NCBI GenBank assembly: GCA_900544375.1
Contig: UQUZ01000011.1
Location: forward strand, 1 to 64,000
DNA from: an uncultured Oscillospiraceae bacterium
GTDB taxonomy: Bacteria; Bacillota; Clostridia; Oscillospirales; Acutalibacteraceae
DNA length: 64,000 bases
Direction of reading: 5' to 3'
The notes beneath the pieces are model-generated. The model had not been told where the DNA came from, did no database searches, and saw nothing but the letters and a program-made list of their open reading frames with translations. This document shows positions 1 to 7,501 of this stretch, in pieces. Numbering within the stretch: the first letter of the stretch is position 1; each line of letters starts with the position of its first letter. Both the position numbers and the translations under genes were made by a program.

Positions 1-1
1 A

Positions 2-1930
2 ATTGTGCGCGGCGACGTACCGCACAGCTTGCAGGATAAGACGATCTTCTCCCTCGATATGGGCGCTCTGATCGCAGGCGCGAAATACCGCGGCGAATTT
101 GAGGAGCGGTTGAAAGCAGTGCTCAACGAAGTAAAAAAGAGCGATGGAAAAATCATCCTCTTCATTGACGAACTGCATACGATCGTGGGGGCAGGCAAAA
201 CGGAAGGCTCCATGGACGCGGGCAACCTTTTAAAGCCCATGCTTGCACGAGGCGAGCTGCACTGCATCGGCGCAACGACGCTCAACGAATACCATCAGTA
301 TATTGAGAAAGATCCTGCGCTGGAGCGCCGCTTCCAGCCCGTAATGGTCGACGAGCCGACGGTGGAGGATACCATCGCCATCCTGCGCGGCCTGAAGGAA
401 CGCTTTGAGGTGTTCCACGGCGTCAAAATTCAGGATCAGGCGCTCATCGCCGCCGCAACGCTTTCCAATCGCTATATCACGGATCGATTCCTACCCGATA
501 AAGCCATCGATCTCGTTGACGAAGCCTGCGCTATGATCCGCACGGAGATCGACTCCATGCCCATGGAGCTCGATGTGATTCAGCGCAAGATCATTCAACT
601 TGAAATTGAAGAGGCAGCGCTGAAAAAGGAGAAGGATGCACTTTCACTTGAGCATCTCTCTGAAATTCGTAAAGAGCTTGCGGAGATGCGCGAGCATTTC
701 AACTCGCTCAAGGCAAAATGGGATAATGAAAAAGCCTCCATCGGCAAGGTACAGAAGCTGCGCGAGCAGCTCGAACAGCTCAACGCCGATATTGAGCGGG
801 CAGAGCAGGCCTATGATCTCAACAAGGCCGCGGAGCTCAAATACGGCAAGCTGCCGGACCTGCAAAGGAAGCTGGTGGAAGAGGAAAAACACACGCAGGA
901 GAAAGAGCAGAGAAACAGCTTGCTGCGCGATAAGGTGACCGAAGAAGAGATTGCCCGCATCGTCGAGCGCTGGACGGGCATCCCCGTCTCCCGCCTGATG
1001 GAGGGCGAGCGCGAGAAGCTGCTGCACTTGGAGGATATCCTCCACGAGCGCGTGATTGGCCAGAATGAAGCCGTCACCAAAGTGACGGAAGCCATCATCC
1101 GCTCCCGCGCCGGCATTCAGGACCCCAACCGGCCGATCGGCTCCTTTTTGTTCCTTGGCCCGACGGGCGTGGGCAAAACAGAGCTTGCAAAGGCGCTGGC
1201 GGAATGCCTGTTTGACGACGAGCATAACATTGTGCGCATTGATATGACGGAGTATATGGAGAAGTTTTCCGTCTCCCGCTTGATCGGAGCGCCGCCCGGA
1301 TATGTGGGCTATGAGGAAGGCGGCCAGCTTACCGAGGCCGTCCGCCGCAAGCCCTACAGCGTGCTCCTATTTGATGAGATCGAGAAGGCGCATCCGGATG
1401 TGTTCAACATTCTCTTGCAGGTGCTCGACGACGGGCGCATCACGGACTCCCAGGGCCGCACAGTGGATTTCAAGAATACGATTATCATCCTCACCTCCAA
1501 TCTCGGCTCCTCCGCCCTGCTCGACGGCATCGAGCCGAATGGTGCGATCAGCGCCGCGGCCAAAGCGGAGGTAAACGACCTGCTGCGCCGTTCCTTCCGG
1601 CCGGAGTTCCTCAACCGGCTCGACGAGATCGTTTTCTACAAGCCGCTAACGAAGGACGACATCCGAAAGATCGTCGATTTGCAGATCAAAGACCTCAACC
1701 GCAGGCTCAGCGACCGGCAGATCTCCTGCGAGGTGACAGACGCTGCGAAGGATTTCATTGTGGAGAATGGCTACGACCCGGTTTACGGCGCAAGGCCGCT
1801 CAAGCGCTTCATTCAAAAGCATGTGGAAACCCTAATTGCCCGCAGGATGATCTCCGACGATCTCATGCCGAACACTGTGCTTGTGGTTGACAGCGATGCA
1901 GACAGCCTGGCCGTTACCAAAAAAGCATAA
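2..1930 (+). CDS. clpB: ATP-dependent disaggregase ClpB (5' end outside window)
   Basis: This is the C-terminal 642 or so residues of ClpB, the Hsp100 disaggregase that works with DnaK to recover aggregated proteins. The reading frame is open to the left edge, so about 220 residues (the N domain and NBD1 Walker A) lie outside. Visible in order are the NBD1 Walker B (LFIDELHTIVGAG), the long charged coiled-coil middle domain (about residues 185-310, typical of ClpB rather than ClpC), the NBD2 Walker A (GPTGVGKTELAKAL), Walker B (LLFDEIEKAHPDV) and the C-terminal sensor motif VYGARPLKR. A strong terminator follows 15 nt after the stop. The promoter, and so CtsR or HrcA control, cannot be seen. 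Confidence 0.97.
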   Translation: MVRGDVPHSLQDKTIFSLDMGALIAGAKYRGEFEERLKAVLNEVKKSDGKIILFIDELHTIVGAGKTEGSMDAGNLLKPMLARGELHCIGATTLNEYHQYIEKDPALERRFQPVMVDEPTVEDTIAILRGLKERFEVFHGVKIQDQALIAAATLSNRYITDRFLPDKAIDLVDEACAMIRTEIDSMPMELDVIQRKIIQLEIEEAALKKEKDALSLEHLSEIRKELAEMREHFNSLKAKWDNEKASIGKVQKLREQLEQLNADIERAEQAYDLNKAAELKYGKLPDLQRKLVEEEKHTQEKEQRNSLLRDKVTEEEIARIVERWTGIPVSRLMEGEREKLLHLEDILHERVIGQNEAVTKVTEAIIRSRAGIQDPNRPIGSFLFLGPTGVGKTELAKALAECLFDDEHNIVRIDMTEYMEKFSVSRLIGAPPGYVGYEEGGQLTEAVRRKPYSVLLFDEIEKAHPDVFNILLQVLDDGRITDSQGRTVDFKNTIIILTSNLGSSALLDGIEPNGAISAAAKAEVNDLLRRSFRPEFLNRLDEIVFYKPLTKDDIRKIVDLQIKDLNRRLSDRQISCEVTDAAKDFIVENGYDPVYGARPLKRFIQKHVETLIARRMISDDLMPNTVLVVDSDADSLAVTKKA

Positions 1931-1945
1931 TTCCAGCATTTGATC

Positions 1946-1985
1946 AAAAACACCGCCCAGTGCATTCGCATTGGGCGGTGTTTTT
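1946..1985 (+). terminator. Intrinsic terminator after clpB (copy 1)
   Basis: A 9-bp stem CACCGCCCA / TGGGCGGTG with a 12-nt loop is flanked by A5 upstream and T5 downstream. An almost identical hairpin is at 2478-2520. Confidence 0.9.
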
Positions 1986-2476
1986 CAGGCTGTTGAAAAA
2001 GGTATATCCATTCATCAAAATACACAAAGATGATTCAGCAAAAATGTTTAAAAAAATACTTTTAATGCTGTCAGTTGTAAATTGCTTTCATAAAAACAAA
2101 AAGTTAAGCATGCGCTCAGGCCGCGCAGGCCCTCCCTTTTCCGTTCGGCCGGAAAAGGAAGCAAAAGGGGTCGCAGCGACCGTCGCGACGGTCGCTTGTG
2201 CACGGCACATCGGCAGCAGGAAGCGTTGATGCACGTTAGAACCCGTTCGGCGAACCTTCCCAAACTCAACGCCTCACGGCGTTTCAAACACATGGAAAGG
2301 TTCGTTTTTGCCCTCCGGGCAAAAATCCCCTCACGAGCCACGCCGTCAGATGCTACAAATGCTGCCTTGGCCTTCCGCTAGCGTTCTGCGCTGCATTTAG
2401 ATGCTCGTTACGCTGGCGATTCACAACGAGACTTTTTGTGCACGTTTTTCTTCCATTTGGCTTTTTCGACAAGCTG
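1986..2476. repeat. Hairpin-rich element between duplicated terminators
   Basis: This stretch of about 490 bp has no convincing gene. Its ends form an imperfect inverted repeat (1986-2001 against 2461-2476, 13 of 16 matching). Inside are several palindromes: CCTTTTCC/GGAAAAGG near 2137, CGACCGTCGCGACGGTCG near 2178, AACGCC/GGCGTT near 2268, and a CGAACCTT/AAGGTTCG pair enclosing it. The open frames on either strand are arginine and cysteine rich and follow these palindromes, so they look spurious. The layout suggests a dispersed non-coding repeat or MITE-like insertion; copy number in the genome is unknown. Confidence 0.5.
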
Positions 2477-2477
2477 C

Positions 2478-2520
2478 AAAAACACCGCCCAGTGCATTCG
2501 CGTTGGGCGGTGTTTTTTTT
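2478..2520. terminator. Intrinsic terminator (copy 2 of the clpB terminator)
   Basis: This has the same stem and loop as 1946-1985, with one loop base changed, and carries A5 and T8 tracts. It can act in both directions, so it also lies in the termination zone of the GH5 gene on the minus strand. Confidence 0.85.
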
Positions 2521-2561
2521 GCTGTGAAACGGTTAAGCCGTTTCACAGCGTTTTCTTTTTT
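2521..2561. terminator. Third terminator-like hairpin
   Basis: A perfect 12-bp stem GCTGTGAAACGG / CCGTTTCACAGC with a 5-nt loop is followed by a T-rich tract on the plus strand. On the minus strand it is the first hairpin met after the GH5 stop codon. Confidence 0.75.
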
Positions 2562-2592
2562 CCTGGAAGGCTGCACGCCGGAACACACCGCG

Positions 2593-4089
2593 TTAGAACT
2601 GAATGGTCACCCTGTGGGGGCCAATTCCCGTTTCCAGCAGCAATTCCGCCGCTTTCCCATCTAATCGTGCTTCTACGTGATAGCTGCCATCCGCCTCCAC
2701 GCTTTGGAATGGGCGCGGCAGGTAGATGACAGTCGGAGCGGAATATGCTCTATCCTGCTCATACTCCAGTGTGAACAGGCGCTTCTCCCGATCATAGCAA
2801 AAAGACCGGATGTGGCCTGTGACCGCTTGCGGATAGGGGCGCGAAAGCAAATCCATAAGCGGGCGGTCGAGCTTCTCCGTTGCATAAGCCCAATATGTTT
2901 GGCTCCATAGATTACGGTCGAATAGATCCAGCAGATGCGCTAGGTGTGGAATTTCTTCTAACTTGCCGTCGCCTGCGCCCCATTCGCCCACCAGCACCGG
3001 GCAGTCCAGTCGTTCCTGTGTGCGCATGTGCTCTTCAAAAATCACATCGACCCGGTTGTTACTGGCTGTCTGATAAGCGTCTGTGTCCACCGTCAGGTCA
3101 TAGCCATGCGGCGTAAAGGCGAATAGAGGCTCCTCCCTGCCTTCCGCATCGGTTAAACGCGGCGTTGCACATGGGATGCCCAAGTTGGAATAATAGCAAT
3201 TTTCCATCAGCATGATTCCACGCGGCGTGACCTCGCGGATCGCAGCTGCTACCTTTTGGAAAAAGGGCGCATACACCTGCGTATCAAATTGTCGGATCAG
3301 TTCCGCACCGCTCATAACAACTTCTCGAAACAGGGCCTTATCCTCTGCCACTTCCAACAGTTTCGTCAGTTGCGCCGGATCCCCCAACGCCCCGGCAAGG
3401 TCCAAAACCTGAACGGTTTTGCCCATTTTTTTGCCCAGCACCTCGCACATTTTATTGATGATCGTCCAGAATACCGTTCCGCCTGGAGACCCCGGAAACG
3501 GCTCGTTGAGCAGATCAAATCCAAACAGATTCGGGCAATCGGCAAAAAAGGCGGCAACGTGCTGCCACATAGCGGTGAAATGATCCATTAAGCCGATTCC
3601 ATCCGGCGCCTTGGCATTGGCCCAGAAGTTATCATAGGCTTTGTGAACGGCTTCCCCAGTGAAATATCCCTCCGCCCAAACAAAAATCTTCTCTTCAAAC
3701 TCTGCCCCCTCCGCCAGCGTCGCCCAGCCGGGCGCGCCGTCTCCATACAGATCGCTATAAAGATCCTGATGCATATCCAAATAGATATAAATCCCATTGC
3801 GCGCACATAGATCTGCATATTCTCTGATTTTGCGGAGATAATTGTCATCATATACGCCGGGCTGTGGCTCCACTGCGGCCCAAATCAGGCCGAGTCGTAC
3901 GATATTGACGCCGCGTCGTGCCAGTGTTTCGATTTCGTAAGGGGCCCAGGTGGGAATATAGCTGCGCACCGGCTTGCGCCCTGTATCCGGATCATCATCG
4001 TTTTTATGCACCAGATTAACCCCATTAAAAATACGTTCGCGGCCGAAATCATCTATGAAACAGCGCCCTTGCACCATAATTTTTTCCAT
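2593..4089 (-). CDS. Glycoside hydrolase family 5 (endoglycosylceramidase-like)
   Basis: A 498-residue GH5 retaining beta-glycosidase of clan A. The (beta/alpha)8 barrel motifs are clear: NIVRLGLIW (about 62-70), YIYLDMHQD (101-109), the acid/base in DLLNEPF (Glu196) and the nucleophile in LVGEWGAGDG near the C-terminal third. MHQD and NEPF with this length resemble endoglycosylceramidase-type GH5 enzymes, but the substrate cannot be read from the sequence. There is no signal peptide, so the enzyme is probably cytoplasmic and acts on imported glycans or glycosides. The start at 4089 is preferred over an upstream ATG because a purine-rich AGAGAGGAAG site lies about 10 nt before it. It stands alone between terminators. 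Confidence 0.9.
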   Translation of the reverse strand: MEKIMVQGRCFIDDFGRERIFNGVNLVHKNDDDPDTGRKPVRSYIPTWAPYEIETLARRGVNIVRLGLIWAAVEPQPGVYDDNYLRKIREYADLCARNGIYIYLDMHQDLYSDLYGDGAPGWATLAEGAEFEEKIFVWAEGYFTGEAVHKAYDNFWANAKAPDGIGLMDHFTAMWQHVAAFFADCPNLFGFDLLNEPFPGSPGGTVFWTIINKMCEVLGKKMGKTVQVLDLAGALGDPAQLTKLLEVAEDKALFREVVMSGAELIRQFDTQVYAPFFQKVAAAIREVTPRGIMLMENCYYSNLGIPCATPRLTDAEGREEPLFAFTPHGYDLTVDTDAYQTASNNRVDVIFEEHMRTQERLDCPVLVGEWGAGDGKLEEIPHLAHLLDLFDRNLWSQTYWAYATEKLDRPLMDLLSRPYPQAVTGHIRSFCYDREKRLFTLEYEQDRAYSAPTVIYLPRPFQSVEADGSYHVEARLDGKAAELLLETGIGPHRVTIQF

Positions 4090-4177
4090 AAAAAGGCTTC
4101 CTCTCTCTGTTTTTTCATATTTTATTACCATTCAGTATAGAAGAGAAGGCCGCTTTTGTCCATGTACATTTCGGCAC

Positions 4178-4228
4178 AAAAAAAGATTGTTGCAAATCGG
4201 TACCAACCGGCTTGCAACAATCTTTTTT
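4178..4228. terminator. Bidirectional terminator after peptide micro-gene 1
   Basis: An 11-bp perfect stem GATTGTTGCAA / TTGCAACAATC is flanked by A-rich and T-rich tracts on both sides. It lies 15 nt past the stop of the 21-residue reading frame, closing that transcription unit, and insulates the GH5 gene. Confidence 0.9.
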
Positions 4229-4242
4229 GTTGTTTTGATCCG

Positions 4243-4308
4243 TCAAATGAAAATCTTCGCGATCAGCTTTGCGATATGTAGAAACGCCTTCGTAATCCAA
4301 GCTGCCAT
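4243..4308 (-). CDS. 21-residue amphipathic cationic peptide (micro-gene 1)
   Basis: A very short reading frame with a complete set of expression signals. Residues 1-10 read MAAWITKAFL and residues 11-21 read HIAKLIAKIFI. Lysines at 7, 14 and 18 and His11 fall on one face of a helix, with Ile, Leu, Phe, Ala and Trp on the other. There are no cysteines and no cleavable leader. A near-perfect Shine-Dalgarno, AAGGAGGTG, sits 7 nt before the ATG. A sigma-A promoter (4378-4405) gives a leader of about 60 nt, and a strong terminator follows. The composition resembles leaderless bacteriocins, phenol-soluble-modulin-like peptides or type I toxins; which of these, if any, is inference. It would be missed by gene callers with a length cut-off. 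Confidence 0.7.
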   Translation of the reverse strand: MAAWITKAFLHIAKLIAKIFI

Positions 4309-4377
4309 GAAAAGGGCACCTCCTTCTCTCTCATGCAGTTGTTGCAATTGCATGGAAGTTGTTATTTGCTTGTCTTT

Positions 4378-4405
4378 ATTATAGCAAAAGGATTTCACAA
4401 GTCAA
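4378..4405 (-). promoter_or_regulatory. Sigma-A promoter of peptide micro-gene 1
   Basis: Read on the minus strand: -35 TTGACT (4400-4405), a 16-nt spacer, then an extended -10 TGC TATAAT (4378-4383). The leader contains a short CATGCA/TGCATG inverted repeat just before the ribosome binding site. Confidence 0.85.
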
Positions 4406-4741
4406 GGCTTATTAAATATTTTTTAAATTTTTTATTGACACTTTTCGTGTATAATAACGATTCTCCAATCGATTTTGACGGTTTGTTTTTTTGAATAATG
4501 ATTCTACTGCAAAATCGACTGCAAACCCGAGGATTCGTAAAAATCAATCTCCATTTTTTGTGTATTGATACAATTTACAGAATCGTTAGATTCAAATAGA
4601 ATATACATGTAAATAATGTCAATATAAATATATTTAATGGTTTTAATTCCATGTAAAAAATCTATTTTTTTGAGGAGATAGGATAACCACAACGTATCGT
4701 TAAAAAGCAGTATTTATGAAATGGAAAGGAGAAAACGCAAA
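4406..4741. other. AT-rich non-coding stretch at the island's left edge
   Basis: About 340 nt of very AT-rich DNA lie upstream of micro-gene 1, with no reading frame that has a usable ribosome site. Base composition drops sharply here from that of the GH5 gene and stays low until about 8.3 kb, marking the left edge of the island. Confidence 0.5.
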
Positions 4742-4762
4742 ATGAAAGCCCTGAAAAAATAA
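4742..4762 (+). pseudogene. Six-codon stub MKALKK with strong ribosome site
   Basis: A strong site, GGAAAGGAG, lies 10 nt before ATG AAA GCC CTG AAA AAA TAA. The start resembles the n-region of a secreted protein that is cut short. It may be the remains of a deleted exported-protein gene or a tiny leader peptide. The same ribosome-site string, GGAAAGGAGAAAAC, precedes the bacteriocin gene at 43.5 kb. Confidence 0.3.
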
Positions 4763-4796
4763 ATGAGGCTAAATAGATCATATAAATATTATTTTT

Positions 4797-5105
4797 TCAT
4801 TGAAAAATCTTACATTTAAATCTATATAAAAACTGAATTAACAAAACATTACAATTTAAATTGTGGATTTTGCTATGTGGAATGTGACGTGAGGAATGCT
4901 TTACACCGACTATTTTCACTACGATTTCGTCCATACGCCATTCATCAGAGGTAAGAAAGCAGCCGAATATGTAGCCTGCGGATATCAGTATCGACTGAGA
5001 GCGGTTTGCACAGCCTACGCAGAGACGAAGTCTGAAACGTTGACCAGTGACAAAAGGGTTGTAAGCTATTGAGTAATTTTCCATTAAGCTATTACTCAAT
5101 ACCAT
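4797..5105 (-). pseudogene. Possible DDE transposase remnant (IS6-like)
   Basis: On the minus strand around 4880-4970 the translation holds DEWRMDEIVVKIVGVKH, which resembles the first-aspartate block of IS6/IS240-type DDE transposases (usually followed by W/YLW..AID). Here the following residues do not fit, and no other transposase block is recognisable in the rest of the 102-codon frame. The start region has no ribosome site. I read this as a decayed fragment; the family call is tentative. Confidence 0.3.
5068..5102. repeat. 11-bp perfect inverted repeat
   Basis: TATTGAGTAAT (5068-5078) and ATTACTCAATA (5092-5102) are separated by 13 nt. It lies about 60 nt upstream of the probable promoter of the island genes, so it could be an operator, a relic of a mobile-element end or a weak terminator. 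Confidence 0.5.
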
Positions 5106-5158
5106 GAGCGGTCATTATGACAGAAAGGTGGGATGATCTAGGTGATTCCGAAAGGCTA

Positions 5159-5188
5159 TTGAATGTTCCTTGTTAAGGCAACTATAAG
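5159..5188 (+). promoter_or_regulatory. Probable promoter of the subtilase island
   Basis: TTGAAT (5159-5164), an 18-nt spacer and TATAAG (5183-5188). The first gene of the island starts 58 nt downstream. The -10 is imperfect, so this is a moderate call. Confidence 0.5.
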
Positions 5189-5245
5189 ATTCACGACAGT
5201 CTAAACAAATACCCTCACTATTTTATCAACAGAAAGGATTTAGTC

Positions 5246-6616
5246 ATGAAAAAATCGTTTTTACAAACAATCGCTATAGTCATGGCGATCGTTACAATGC
5301 TATCAACAGCACTTTCTCTTTCGGCAGGTGCCGCTACCACCAAATTTCTTGATACAGACAATAAATATGTCTATATCACAAATTTCTCTGACCAAGACAA
5401 AAGGCTTATAGAAAAGAAAACAGCCAAAGATTATACAAACAGCAGATTTGCTAGCGACAATAGTATCGCTGTTGTTGATTTCCTTGAGTTAAGAGAAAAC
5501 GATAGCATACTTGCTGTAGCGAATGAGCTCGTAGATAATGGCAAATATCTTTATGTTCGAGCAAGCGGGCACTTGGCAAATCAGACTCTATTAAACGAAA
5601 TGTTCGATTCAAAAGATACAGGAAATGTTATGTACGATGAAGCATCGTTGTTAAACAGAGATTCAACGACAGGATTTTTAGTTTATAAGGATAGTTTGGG
5701 TGACTTGCAAACCCCTCGTTTCTATTCGATTATTGCACAAAGTGAACATGAAGAAACGATTGGAGAGCTAAAGCAATCGAAAGTTATAGATAACAAGGAA
5801 ACAATACGGCCAGAAGAAACGTTTGAAGATGAATTATCTACTTTAGAGCACGCCTTTACCTACTACACACAAGATGTAGCAAAATCATTTCAACAAGATG
5901 TTCCAGAAGTAAAAACCCAAACATTTGAAGGCGGAAAAAATCATTACCAAAAAGTTGTAGATACCGTTAGTTTAAAAGATGCGGCTGGAGTTACTCTTGG
6001 CACAGAAACCCGCAGATTATATGCCTATCGTTTGCACCCAAAAGCAACAAATAGCACTGGAAAGCCTACCCCAGCCTCTCCTGCGTCTCCCAACGAAACA
6101 AGATGGGCATGGAAAGCTGTTTCAACCGTTTCTCCCAAATGGAATGAGCAAAAAACTTTCATACTGAATGCCAATTTATGGTTAAGAACATTTCCGACAG
6201 GAAGTGGTAACGCAACTTATAAGCAAATTATAACGGATTATGCACCTACAGTTGCTCTCTCTGGAAAATCAAGCGCAACGCTGGATCTAAGTACTGGGGG
6301 AGCATCTATAAAATTTACAGCAAACTTTAATCATGTCAATATTGAGGTTCTTGATTACGCCGCAGGTCTTAAAACAACATATAACTTAGCGCGTATTAGA
6401 TATACTGTTCCTTGTACTCTCTATCCTGCGTTGTGGTCCGAAGCGAAAAATACTTTAGATTTTCCAATGGGTGTTGCTACAAGTAATACGGGCAATAAAA
6501 ATGCTTGTATTCAACTAGACTCACAAATTAAATTAGGAAAATATAAAAATCTCACAAACTATACTTGGTATGAATGGCCTGTGAAATATTTTGCTTGGGC
6601 TGTGCCGGTAAGATAG
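5246..6616 (+). CDS. Secreted protein of unknown function (island gene 1)
   Basis: A 456-residue protein with a clear Sec signal peptide: lysines at 2-3, a hydrophobic core to about residue 24, and an AGAA-type cleavage site near residue 29-30. The mature part is acidic and lysine rich for about 220 residues. A Pro/Ser/Thr linker follows (near 268-286), then a C-terminal half rich in alternating polar and hydrophobic residues, suggesting beta strands, ending in an aromatic WYEWPVKYFAWAV tail. I recognise no family. The ribosome site AGAAAGGA is 9 nt before the ATG. Base composition is far more AT-rich than the flanking housekeeping genes. It is followed by a perfect hairpin, then two co-directional genes for a membrane-anchored protein and a subtilase lipoprotein, so the three probably work together outside the membrane. 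Confidence 0.75.
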   Translation: MKKSFLQTIAIVMAIVTMLSTALSLSAGAATTKFLDTDNKYVYITNFSDQDKRLIEKKTAKDYTNSRFASDNSIAVVDFLELRENDSILAVANELVDNGKYLYVRASGHLANQTLLNEMFDSKDTGNVMYDEASLLNRDSTTGFLVYKDSLGDLQTPRFYSIIAQSEHEETIGELKQSKVIDNKETIRPEETFEDELSTLEHAFTYYTQDVAKSFQQDVPEVKTQTFEGGKNHYQKVVDTVSLKDAAGVTLGTETRRLYAYRLHPKATNSTGKPTPASPASPNETRWAWKAVSTVSPKWNEQKTFILNANLWLRTFPTGSGNATYKQIITDYAPTVALSGKSSATLDLSTGGASIKFTANFNHVNIEVLDYAAGLKTTYNLARIRYTVPCTLYPALWSEAKNTLDFPMGVATSNTGNKNACIQLDSQIKLGKYKNLTNYTWYEWPVKYFAWAVPVR

Positions 6617-6629
6617 ATTGAGGAAAGGT

Positions 6630-6671
6630 AGCGTTTGAGCGGATGTTTCCAGAAGTGTCCGCTCAAACGCT
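6630..6671 (+). promoter_or_regulatory. 14-bp perfect hairpin between island genes 1 and 2
   Basis: AGCGTTTGAGCGGA (6630-6643) and TCCGCTCAAACGCT (6658-6671) pair perfectly round a 14-nt loop, 13 nt after the stop of gene 1. No T tract follows, so it is more likely a processing or stability hairpin that sets different levels of gene 1 and genes 2-3 than a full terminator. Confidence 0.7.
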
Positions 6672-6721
6672 CTAGGTATTTGTGGAATTCAATACTGAAC
6701 CAGCAAGATAAGGAGAATAAG

Positions 6722-7498
6722 ATGAAAAAAAAATATTTGTGGTTATTTTTGCTAATCATACCGATATTCCTTGGTGCATGGCTTTTCATTCCACATGGTA
6801 GCGAGGGAGAAATATCTGATCATGATCAATTTGATGCTGGTTATGAATTGCTTCAAAGCAAGGATGGTTTGGCCGAAGTATCAGTTAAATTTCCAACATT
6901 TGAACAAATTGAAATTACTCAAATATACCATGATGGCAAGCGCCTTTTTATTACGATCAAAAGCAACAACAACGAGTTGAATAAGAATGTCGTTGAAAAA
7001 AAAGAAATATACTTGTCTGCTGGAAAAGATGAGATAAGCCCCGATGTCTTAGAATGCAATGAAAATAAAATCGTTTTCATCATTAACAATTTTATGTCAG
7101 TCAATGAAAAAGAACGGTATCATTTGGAATTGAGGCATTTAAATGCGTCCATTGTTTCTGAAGAATTTGAAATCAAATTGAGCGAACCAGTCGAATTAAC
7201 ACCCGAAAAAACATATGAAGAACTGAATATTTCTTCTGCAAAACTAGCTGGTAATACACTACAAATATCTGGAACAATCACGGCAAAAGTCGATGTCAAC
7301 TCGCTTCAAATCGAACAAGGTCGAGACTGGATTAGTAATGCTTTTACCCTGGAAAAAGATAGACTGAGCGAAGGAAAAACGACATTCACGGCGGCCTTTT
7401 CTATCAAAGATAATAGTAAGTTAAAATTTAATTTAATTGTAAATAACAAAGAGGGAACGATTGTTTCTATTATACCGTTTTCTCTGAAAGGAGGTTAA
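6722..7498 (+). CDS. Membrane-anchored extracellular protein (island gene 2)
   Basis: A 258-residue protein beginning MKKKYLWLFLLIIPIFLGAW, a typical signal anchor or uncleaved signal peptide. The rest (about 26-258) is hydrophilic, predicted outside the membrane, with short beta-like segments such as AEVSVKFPTF and KLAGNTLQISGTIT that hint at one or two immunoglobulin-like or beta-sandwich domains. No cysteines are in the mature part except one near residue 115. No family is recognised. The start at 6722 follows AAGGAG 7 nt upstream; an upstream in-frame ATG lies in the hairpin region and has no ribosome site. The stop is 3 nt before the next gene, whose ribosome site lies inside this reading frame, so the two are co-translated. 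Confidence 0.7.
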   Translation: MKKKYLWLFLLIIPIFLGAWLFIPHGSEGEISDHDQFDAGYELLQSKDGLAEVSVKFPTFEQIEITQIYHDGKRLFITIKSNNNELNKNVVEKKEIYLSAGKDEISPDVLECNENKIVFIINNFMSVNEKERYHLELRHLNASIVSEEFEIKLSEPVELTPEKTYEELNISSAKLAGNTLQISGTITAKVDVNSLQIEQGRDWISNAFTLEKDRLSEGKTTFTAAFSIKDNSKLKFNLIVNNKEGTIVSIIPFSLKGG

Positions 7499-7501
7499 TC
7501 T

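Noticed and set aside
2048..2341. 97-codon minus-strand frame in the hairpin-rich element
   Set aside because: No ribosome site, composition dictated by palindromes, many Arg and Cys, so probably not translated.
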